A stretch of DNA of 8,228 nucleotides, taken from the NCBI GenBank assembly GCA_036554605.1, contig DATBMY010000099.1:1-8228 (forward strand), given 5' to 3'. Positions 1-5,637 of this stretch are shown here, piece after piece. The notes beneath the pieces are model-generated. The model worked only from the letters and a program-made list of their open reading frames with translations, was not told the DNA's origin and searched no databases. The DNA comes from DATBMY01 sp036554605. GTDB taxonomy: Bacteria; Acidobacteriota; Blastocatellia; UBA7656. Numbering within the stretch: position 1 is the stretch's first letter; every line of letters starts with the position of its first letter. A program made the position numbers and the translations under genes.

Positions 1-726
1 CAGGTTCGCCCGCGGGTATCCGTCATCGCCGTCATTCGAGGTGTAGCGTATCTCTATGTTGTCGATGTTCGACGCGCCGGTCGCACGCCAGTCTATGGTG
101 TAGAGGGAACCGGGCGCTAGTGCTTGACCGGTCGGCTGAGATTCGAACTCCAGGGTAACGTGGCTCGACGGCGAATCGACACTGGCCCTCGTCGTGTATA
201 TGTAGTCGTTCTGGTTTGTCCCGTCGTCGTTTGCGGCATTGCCCGCCGCATAAAACGTCACTACTCCGACATCGGTTGAAGGAGCGGTCCAGTTGACCTG
301 CCAGCTGCGACGACCGGTGGTGATGGTCGATGTGCCCGATTGCGTATGCTCAATGTATTGACGGCCGCCCGGTCCCGTCTGGTTTAGCAACTGCGTATCG
401 GAGCCGCGCGCGGAAAGAGCGCCTGCCCTGTCGTTTGCCTGATCGAGGGCCGTCATCTGAAATCCGAATCTGCGACGGCCTCCCTGTTGAACCGTAACCG
501 TCAGCACGTACTGCTGCCCCGGAGTATAAACCTCCGGCACCCCTTCTATGCGCACGCTGCCCGGGCCCACATCCGGATTCTCGAACGTGTCATGGCAGGT
601 CGTGCAGGCGCCTATGTCACCGGGCGCGCTGGTATAACCGGCCTCAGGTCCCGACTGGCTCGCGTAGGCGGCAAGCGCCGTGAAGAGAATAAGCACCGCC
701 GCCTGCAGTTTACGTTTGAAATTCAT
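1..726 (-). CDS. Secreted choice-of-anchor V (Reeler-like) domain protein with CXXCH motif, C-terminally truncated by window edge
   Basis: The reading frame is open from the ATG at 726 to the window edge, giving 242 residues with no stop, so the C-terminus lies outside. Residues 1-23 form a Sec-type signal peptide: basic start MNFKRK, hydrophobic core, likely cleavage after AYA. A CTTCH motif at residues 41-45 follows; CXXCH is the covalent heme attachment motif. Residues 55-180 match the choice-of-anchor V pattern that I recall, including YTPGQQYVLTVTV, RRRFGFQMTALD, W-V-WTAP, VTFYAAGNAANDDGT and DYIYTT. From about residue 188 a second beta-rich, Ig-like domain seems to begin. Such proteins are exported and often surface anchored; their function is not known. 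The gene starts 26 bp after the DUF1501 stop, so it is probably co-transcribed with the upstream pair. Its ribosome site is weak (GGGACGAG about 5 nt before the start). Family assignment rests on pattern memory; the frame itself is secure. Confidence 0.85.
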   Translation of the reverse strand, partial: MNFKRKLQAAVLILFTALAAYASQSGPEAGYTSAPGDIGACTTCHDTFENPDVGPGSVRIEGVPEVYTPGQQYVLTVTVQQGGRRRFGFQMTALDQANDRAGALSARGSDTQLLNQTGPGGRQYIEHTQSGTSTITTGRRSWQVNWTAPSTDVGVVTFYAAGNAANDDGTNQNDYIYTTRASVDSPSSHVTLEFESQPTGQALAPGSLYTIDWRATGASNIDNIEIRYTSNDGDDGYPRANL

Positions 727-752
727 TTTGCTCGTCCCAACACCGTTAGTTC

Positions 753-2057
753 TTAGCCGAGAAATCCTACATCTTCGTATCGCTCGCCAAGTATGGCTTG
801 CGAGTCTGCGCCGAGCCACTTGTCGAGGATCGTCGCATAGACAGCGCGAAAATCGACGGTGAACTTCAGGTTTCCCGCCCTGTCCAGATCGAGCGTTTCA
901 AGCGAGGGGTGCTCACCATAGAGGCCGCCGCGCACCGGGTTGCCGATGACCATCATCGGCGCGGCCGTGCCGTGGTCCGTCCCGCGCGAGGCGTTCTCGT
1001 TCGGCCGCCGCCCGAACTCGCTCCACTGCATCATCAGCACGTTGTCGACTAGTCCATGCTCGACCATATCGTCATAGAAAGCCTTCACCGCTTCCGAGTA
1101 ATACCTGAGCAGCGTCGCAAGCTGTCCCTCGGCGCGCGTATTGCCTATCTCCTGTGAATGATGATCGAACCCGCCGAGATTGACGTAGAAGAGGTTCGCT
1201 CCGGGGATTGTCGTTATAAGCTGCGCGACCATCTGCATCGCGATGGCCAGGTTGTTTATGTTCCCCGCGGTCCCTATCGGGTAAGTTATGGTCGAGCTGT
1301 AGCGCGAAACGGAATCTTGAACCTGCTGCGCGCCGTCGAGGGCATCCAACCCGGTGTTTGCAAGCGCGGCGATGAAGCTGTCGGGCTCGAACGAGCGCGA
1401 GTTTGACTCGCGAAAGGTGTTGAGCCGGTTATTGCGGTCACCTTGATGCCTGCCATCGGTTATGTAGTTGTAATTGACAAACCTGTTCGTACCTCCGGCC
1501 GGCGATATGTTCGGCACGACGACCTTGTCGCCGAAGAGAGACTTCGGCAGCGAATTCCCTACCGATACGGCGGAAAGACCCGACTGGCCGAGCAGGTTCA
1601 AGTCGGCATACTTCCCCAACCACCCATCGCCCTGTCCTCCGATCGGATTGGCCGTGTGCCAGATGTCCATCGAAAGAAAATGCGACAGGTTCGGGTTCGG
1701 GTAGCCAACGCCGTGGACGATTGCCACGCGGCCCGCGTCGTAGAGGCTCTTTATCGCCGAAAGCGACGGGTGCAATCCGAAGTCACTTGTGAGGATTGTC
1801 GAATTACCCTGGGCGTCTTTCAGCTCCGTATCCGGAAATGCGAGAGTCGGCCGCAGGCTGCGGTATCTTGAGTTGGTATAAGGGACGACCGTGTTCAGCC
1901 CGTCGACGCCGCCTGCCAGTTGAATCACCACAAATATTCTTCGCGCCGGGTTATTGCTCTGGGCCAATGCGTCCGCGAGCCATAACTTCGGCAAGACCAC
2001 TGTGACGCTAACGGCACCCGCGCTCCGCTTTATAAACTGTCTTCTTGATATGGGCAT
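753..2057 (-). CDS. DUF1501 family Tat-exported protein (module 2)
   Basis: This 434-residue protein belongs to the DUF1501 family (Pfam PF07394), which resembles the alkaline phosphatase/sulfatase superfamily; no reaction is established. The N-terminus MPISRRQFIKRS is a twin-arginine signal, followed by a hydrophobic stretch and a likely cleavage site near ALAQ (about residue 33). Motifs in order: GGVDGLNTVVPY (49-60), SHFLSMDIWHTA (125-136), GGFDHHSQ (295-302), SEFGRRPNENAS (346-357) and DHGTAAPMMVIG (361-372). The Asp and His residues in these motifs are candidate metal ligands by analogy. The start at 2057 is chosen over an in-frame ATG at 2096. It has an excellent GGAGGAG site and puts the Tat motif at the N-terminus, whereas the longer form would bury the signal. 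The stop codon of the upstream DUF1800 gene lies inside this ribosome site, which suggests translational coupling. It is a paralogue of the protein at 4329-5624. Confidence 0.95.
   Translation of the reverse strand: MPISRRQFIKRSAGAVSVTVVLPKLWLADALAQSNNPARRIFVVIQLAGGVDGLNTVVPYTNSRYRSLRPTLAFPDTELKDAQGNSTILTSDFGLHPSLSAIKSLYDAGRVAIVHGVGYPNPNLSHFLSMDIWHTANPIGGQGDGWLGKYADLNLLGQSGLSAVSVGNSLPKSLFGDKVVVPNISPAGGTNRFVNYNYITDGRHQGDRNNRLNTFRESNSRSFEPDSFIAALANTGLDALDGAQQVQDSVSRYSSTITYPIGTAGNINNLAIAMQMVAQLITTIPGANLFYVNLGGFDHHSQEIGNTRAEGQLATLLRYYSEAVKAFYDDMVEHGLVDNVLMMQWSEFGRRPNENASRGTDHGTAAPMMVIGNPVRGGLYGEHPSLETLDLDRAGNLKFTVDFRAVYATILDKWLGADSQAILGERYEDVGFLG
928..974. repeat. 47-bp tract identical to 4504-4550 (DUF1501 paralogues)
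   Basis: These 47 bases in module 2 match 4504-4550 in module 1 exactly, silent positions included. They encode the DHGTAAPMMVIGNPV region. Sequence on either side differs at third positions. This suggests a recent exchange between the two copies rather than protein selection alone. Confidence 0.8.
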
Positions 2058-2071
2058 GCTCTCTCCTCCTA
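2058..2071 (-). promoter_or_regulatory. Ribosome binding site overlapping the upstream stop codon
   Basis: On the minus strand the sequence reads TAGGAGGAGAGAGC directly before the ATG at 2057. The first three bases are the stop codon of the DUF1800 gene, and GGAGGAG is a near-perfect Shine-Dalgarno sequence. A ribosome ending on DUF1800 therefore sits on the DUF1501 start site. This decides the DUF1501 start and implies coupled, roughly equal translation of the two proteins. Confidence 0.85.
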
Positions 2072-3526
2072 ATTCAGCTGGAACTCCGGCAGGCACATGA
2101 TCTGGTGAACAAGCCCGCGGACCTTCTTATCAACTGTCAGGTCATCGTTGACGAATTTAACCTTATTGCCGCTGTCGTCCGTCTCCAGGTAACTCCTGAG
2201 CATCTTGACGACGTCGCTTCCGGGGTCGAGCGGCCCGAGCGCCTTCAAGAACTTCTTGACCGTCTTCTTCGACGTGCCCTTGGTGTTCTTCTTAAGCTCG
2301 TCATTAGTTATGAAGAGTCCGGGGTTCGTCGTGTTGCGGTTGCTGATGTATGCGTTCGCGTAATTGAAGCGCTCCAGCATGCTGGCCGTGTTGACCCACC
2401 CGAGGTTGAAGTCCCAGCCCGCGACATCGGGCGGCCCGAATAGGTCCTGCCCCATGCTGCGCCCAAAGATCGAGAGCGTGTTTGACACCTGCCGTCTGCC
2501 CTCGCCCAGGTTTGAACCCGGTATGAAACTGCCTCTCAACATTCGCACCGCGCCGACAATATACTCTACCGGCTGCTTGACGAGTGCGAACCGCGCGCGG
2601 TCGCTGAAGAATTCGTCCGACGTGAAGATCGCCGTCACCAGCGCTTTTATCGAGTGGTTGTTATTCAGATAGACATTCGCGAATCTGTCTATGAGGTTAC
2701 GGTCGGAGTTGCTCGCGGTCACCGGGAAGACAAAAAAGTCGAGGAGCTTCTTGCTCAGGTAACGCGCGGTCTGCGGCCGGTCGCTCAGTATATCGATGAT
2801 GTCCGTGCCGTTGAGATTGCCGGTAGCGGCGTAAGGCGTTCCGGCGAAGACCGTCTTAGTTGTGTTGTCGTGCAGGTTCTGTCTGATGACGAACTGCACG
2901 TTGAGCCCTCCGTCCCGCCGGTTCTGATTAAAATCCCATCCGGTGAATGCGCGGGCAACCTCTTTGACATCGTCTTCGGTATAGTTGGGCTGTCCGGTCA
3001 CGACATCGTTGATCCCCATGGTGAACAGCTCCATCAACTCGCGCCCAAAGTTCTCATTGGGCCTTCCCACGACATTAGTCCGGCTGTCGAGCCAGAGTAT
3101 CATGGCCGGGTCCTGCGCCATCTTTAGCAGCAGGTCGTCGAACCTCGGGAGCGCGTTGGCCCGCAGCGTGAGGTTCTGAAGGTACATGTAAAAGTCTTGA
3201 ACTTTGGAGCTCGAAGTGGCGAAGTGGTTGTGCCAAAAGAGCGTCATCTTCTCTTCGAACTGGCGGCGCGTGTGCACCAGGCGGGTATACCACCAGCGGC
3301 GAATCTCCGCGTTATTCAGCTTCTGGTTGTCGGTGATGTCAGAAAAATCAAAGCTCTGCGCGAGCAGATCCTCCAGGGGCTTGTTGTCGATCTGATTATA
3401 ATTAACCAGGTAATCGACGGCTCCTTCACGCCCCTTTGAGGCGAGTTCCTCGATTTCTCCGGTCGTGCCGCCGAATCCCATCCTGCGAAGCAGGTGAGCA
3501 GCTTCGTCGTAAGATAAGCTGGCCAT
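2069..3526 (-). CDS. DUF1800 family protein (module 2)
   Basis: This 485-residue protein belongs to the DUF1800 family (Pfam PF08811), of unknown biochemical function. Conserved family blocks are visible in order: HLLRRMGFGG (11-20), EEKMTLFWHNHFAT (91-104), AQDPAMILWLD (137-147), PNENFGRELMELFTMGI (156-172), DVKEVARAFTGW (186-197), ARFALVKQPVE (311-321) and GPPDVAGWDFNLGWVNT (364-380). The C-terminal CLPEFQLN ending is also typical. No signal peptide or membrane segment is visible; the protein starts directly with the conserved helix block. A lysine-rich stretch (411-430) precedes the C-terminal region. The ATG at 3526 is preceded by GAGGAGA at good spacing. The gene is 11 bp from the Tat-exported DUF1501 downstream, its probable partner. 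By my count it is identical to the DUF1800 at 5638-7080 at 138 of the first 200 residues without gaps. Confidence 0.95.
   Translation of the reverse strand: MASLSYDEAAHLLRRMGFGGTTGEIEELASKGREGAVDYLVNYNQIDNKPLEDLLAQSFDFSDITDNQKLNNAEIRRWWYTRLVHTRRQFEEKMTLFWHNHFATSSSKVQDFYMYLQNLTLRANALPRFDDLLLKMAQDPAMILWLDSRTNVVGRPNENFGRELMELFTMGINDVVTGQPNYTEDDVKEVARAFTGWDFNQNRRDGGLNVQFVIRQNLHDNTTKTVFAGTPYAATGNLNGTDIIDILSDRPQTARYLSKKLLDFFVFPVTASNSDRNLIDRFANVYLNNNHSIKALVTAIFTSDEFFSDRARFALVKQPVEYIVGAVRMLRGSFIPGSNLGEGRRQVSNTLSIFGRSMGQDLFGPPDVAGWDFNLGWVNTASMLERFNYANAYISNRNTTNPGLFITNDELKKNTKGTSKKTVKKFLKALGPLDPGSDVVKMLRSYLETDDSGNKVKFVNDDLTVDKKVRGLVHQIMCLPEFQLN
2577..2633. repeat. 57-bp tract identical to 6143-6199 (DUF1800 paralogues)
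   Basis: These 57 bases match 6143-6199 exactly. They encode IFTSDEFFSDRARFALVKQ with no silent difference. Eight further identical bases lie beyond a single mismatch on one side, while on the other side the two copies diverge immediately. This is the longest exact match I found between the modules. Confidence 0.85.
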
Positions 3527-3681
3527 TGGATGCTCTCCTCTGAAAGTCTAACCGGCGGTCGGCTGCAACCGGCCGGCAACCGCACACTTCTTTTTCCGCG
3601 GTATTCTTTCCAAAGCCGATGCCCGCGGTCCGCGCGCGGGGGAGTCGTTACTGCGCGGCGAGGCAATTCTGCTTTGGCGCT

Positions 3682-3703
3682 GCGGGATCGGAAAGGATCC
3701 CGC
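3682..3703. repeat. Perfect 8-bp inverted repeat (hairpin) in the gap upstream of module 2
   Basis: GCGGGATC (3682-3689) and GATCCCGC (3696-3703) are perfect reverse complements around a 6-base loop. The stem is GC-rich and would be stable in RNA from either strand. It has no adjacent T-run, so it is not a standard intrinsic terminator. It could be an mRNA processing or stability element between the two modules, or an operator. Its role is not known. Confidence 0.6.
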
Positions 3704-3736
3704 CTGTTCAGACTACGCAAAGCTGCCGAAAGTCTG

Positions 3737-3772
3737 AAAAAAAGATCACCCCGGGACCCCTTCGACCCGTGG
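3737..3772 (-). terminator. Possible intrinsic terminator after the deformylase gene
   Basis: Read on the minus strand, CCACGGG (3766-3772) can pair with CCCGGGG (3749-3755) with one A-G mismatch and a 10-base loop. After five bases a run of seven T follows (3737-3743). It starts right after the deformylase stop codon. The mismatch and the offset of the T-run make it a moderate rather than strong terminator, so partial read-through to module 2 is possible. Confidence 0.4.
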
Positions 3773-3776
3773 CTAC

Positions 3777-4295
3777 TTAAGGGGTGCGTATCCTGCGCTC
3801 CCACTCGGCGCGCGTCGAAAAGGCGCGCGGCGAGACGGCGCGGTCGACGGCTAGGATGCCGTCCAGGTGATCAATCTCATGCTGCAAGAGTTCCGACAGG
3901 TCGCCCTCGGCCTCTATGCGGTGGGGCGCGCCGCGCTCGTCTCTATATTCGACTCTGATCGCGGCGGCCCGCGACACGCGCACCATCAGGTCGGGGAAAC
4001 TGAAGCAATCGTCCCACAGCTCCATCCGCGCGTCGCTTCTCCAGACAATCTCTGGATTAATAAGCGGGCTACAAAAACCGGCCGGCTGCATCCTTATAAA
4101 GATCACTCTTCTCAACACGCCGATCTGCGGCGCGGCTATCCCACGGCCGAAGCCCGTGGCCTCGCGAAATCCCGCCAGCGTCTCATTGAGGTCGCGAATG
4201 ACCGATCCGGTTTCTGCCGATGAAATATCTTCGACATTTTGAGACACCTGCCAGAGCGCCGGGTTGCCAAGTTGTAGAATCTCACGCCTGGGCAT
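3777..4295 (-). CDS. def: Peptide deformylase homologue
   Basis: This 172-residue protein is the size of a usual bacterial peptide deformylase, the cytoplasmic metalloenzyme that removes the formyl group from the N-terminal methionine of new proteins. Motif I is GRGIAAPQIG (50-59), with the catalytic Gln57. Motif III is HEIDHLDG (139-146), with metal ligands His139 and His143 and catalytic Glu140. Motif II, normally EGCLS, is DDCFSFP here (95-101). The metal ligand Cys97 is kept but the surrounding residues are altered. All catalytic residues are thus present and activity is likely, although the family has divergent members of uncertain substrate. The gene starts 33 bp after the stop of the DUF1501 gene and is probably in its operon. 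Its own ribosome site is weak. No fmt gene, the frequent neighbour of def, is in view, so this may be a secondary copy. The possible terminator just downstream may end the first transcript. Confidence 0.9.
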   Translation of the reverse strand: MPRREILQLGNPALWQVSQNVEDISSAETGSVIRDLNETLAGFREATGFGRGIAAPQIGVLRRVIFIRMQPAGFCSPLINPEIVWRSDARMELWDDCFSFPDLMVRVSRAAAIRVEYRDERGAPHRIEAEGDLSELLQHEIDHLDGILAVDRAVSPRAFSTRAEWERRIRTP

Positions 4296-4328
4296 ACTTA
4301 TTTCATCTGCCTGTTGTCGTCTCTCGTC

Positions 4329-5624
4329 TTACCCCAGAAATCCTACCTTCGGATAAGCGGCTCCGAGCACCTCCCGGGAATCCGCGCCGAGCCAGCCATC
4401 GAGTATAGTCGCATATACCTCGCGGAAATCAACCTTAAATGCCACGTTGCCCGCGCTGTCGAGGTCGGCGTTCGCAAGCGAAGGGTGCTCTCCATAAAGA
4501 CCACCGCGCACCGGGTTGCCGATGACCATCATCGGCGCGGCCGTGCCGTGATCCGTGCCGAACGACGCATTCTCCGCGGGCCGCCTGCCAAACTCGCTCC
4601 ACTCCATTATGAGAACGTCGCCGGCCAGATTCTGCTCAAGCATATCCTGATAGAAAAGAGCTACGGCCTCGGAGAACCATCCGAGCAGATTTGCGTGGTC
4701 GCCAGCGAGCTTATTAGCGCGATCGTTTCGCCGGTCACCGATCTGATCGGAGTGGTTATCAAACCCGTTGAGCGTAACGTAAAGAATGTATGCCTCCGGG
4801 ATTGTGGCGAGCAGCTGCGCCACCATCTTTAAGGCCACCGCCAGCGGATTATTTTCGGGATACAAGACCGAAGAGCTATAAGCTCTTATGGAGGATTGGA
4901 CCTGCGCGGCGCCCCGCACCGATGAAAACATCGCGGTGTTGATAGAGTTTATAAGAGTGCCCGGCTCGAATGGGCGGGTTGCGGATTCGTTAAAAGCATT
5001 AAGCTGATTTACGCGATCTCCCGGGTGAGCCGGGTCCGTGATGAAGTCATATAGCGAAAAATTGATAATGTTCGGAACGACGAAATGATCTGCGTGCAGG
5101 CTCTTTGGCAAATCGAGCCCGCCGAGCGAAATCGCGGATAGACCCGACTGCCCTACAAGCGCAATGTCGGCGAACTTGCCGAGCCATCCACTTCGGGCAA
5201 GTCCGCTCGTGTCGGCCGTATGCCAGATGTCCATCGACAGGAAATGCGAGAGCGTAGAGTTGGGATAGCCTACTCCATGGATGATAGCCACGCGGCCCGC
5301 GTCATACAGCTCTTTTATCTTGCCAAGCGAAGGGTGCAGGCCGTACTCGTCCGAGATTATCGTCGAAAGTCCGTCGCCGGTCTTAAGCTCCGGTTCGCGG
5401 AAGGCCAGCCGCGGCCTGTGCCGGTAGTAATCGGTATTTGTAAAGGGCACGACCGTGTTGAAGCCATCGTTTCCGCCGGCGAGTTGTATGACCACGAACT
5501 TGCGCCTCGAAGCCCCCGGGCCAGCCTGGCCTCGCGCCTCCTTGAGGAGCGCGCCCGGCATGACAAGGCTGATAGAGACCGCCGTTGCGCTGCGCTTGAT
5601 GAACTCTCTCCTGGTCACGGGCAT
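4329..5624 (-). CDS. DUF1501 family Tat-exported protein (module 1)
   Basis: This 431-residue DUF1501 protein is a paralogue of the one at 753-2057. The N-terminus MPVTRREFIKRS is a twin-arginine signal followed by a moderately hydrophobic segment, with cleavage likely near residues 31-35. Motifs in order: GGNDGFNTVVPF (50-61), SHFLSMDIWHTA (126-137), NGFDNHSDQ (286-294), SEFGRRPAENAS (343-354) and DHGTAAPMMVIG (358-369). These contain candidate metal-binding Asp and His residues by analogy with the alkaline phosphatase superfamily. One histidine of the DHH motif in the other copy is Asn290 here. The ATG at 5624 follows AAGGAGA at good spacing and lies 13 bp after the DUF1800 stop. The protein should act outside the cytoplasm, probably with the upstream DUF1800 protein. 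Its enzymatic role is unknown. Confidence 0.95.
   Translation of the reverse strand: MPVTRREFIKRSATAVSISLVMPGALLKEARGQAGPGASRRKFVVIQLAGGNDGFNTVVPFTNTDYYRHRPRLAFREPELKTGDGLSTIISDEYGLHPSLGKIKELYDAGRVAIIHGVGYPNSTLSHFLSMDIWHTADTSGLARSGWLGKFADIALVGQSGLSAISLGGLDLPKSLHADHFVVPNIINFSLYDFITDPAHPGDRVNQLNAFNESATRPFEPGTLINSINTAMFSSVRGAAQVQSSIRAYSSSVLYPENNPLAVALKMVAQLLATIPEAYILYVTLNGFDNHSDQIGDRRNDRANKLAGDHANLLGWFSEAVALFYQDMLEQNLAGDVLIMEWSEFGRRPAENASFGTDHGTAAPMMVIGNPVRGGLYGEHPSLANADLDSAGNVAFKVDFREVYATILDGWLGADSREVLGAAYPKVGFLG
4504..4550. repeat. 47-bp tract identical to 928-974
   Basis: This is the module 1 partner of the tract at 928-974, in the same orientation. It encodes the Asp-His-Gly motif region of the DUF1501 protein. 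Confidence 0.8.
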
Positions 5625-5637
5625 GGCTTTCTCCTTG

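Larger units (their letters stand above)
3527..3776. other. 250-bp intergenic gap between the deformylase gene and module 2
   Basis: No convincing gene lies here. Long frames crossing it on the minus strand run on into the DUF1800 gene in the wrong phase and carry arginine- and serine-rich nonsense. The gap holds a possible terminator next to the deformylase stop, a strong 8-bp hairpin in the middle, and a GC-rich stretch with small inverted and direct repeats (CGGTTGC twice) just before the ribosome site of the DUF1800 gene. I see no good sigma-70 promoter, but a promoter for module 2 would be expected here if the terminator works. Confidence 0.6.

Noticed and set aside
1443..1871. Plus-strand frames opposite the large genes (for example 1443-1871, 2654-3127, 4314-4832, 5220-5705)
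   Set aside because: They are antisense shadows in GC-rich coding DNA, without ribosome sites or recognisable domains.
2058..2096. Longer DUF1501 start at 2096 (13 extra residues)
   Set aside because: It overlaps the DUF1800 coding end, and the extension would bury the Tat signal. The start at 2057 has an excellent ribosome site.
3316..3804. 162-codon minus-strand frame across the gap and into DUF1800
   Set aside because: It overlaps the DUF1800 gene in another phase, is rich in Arg and Ser, shows no family pattern and has no ribosome site.
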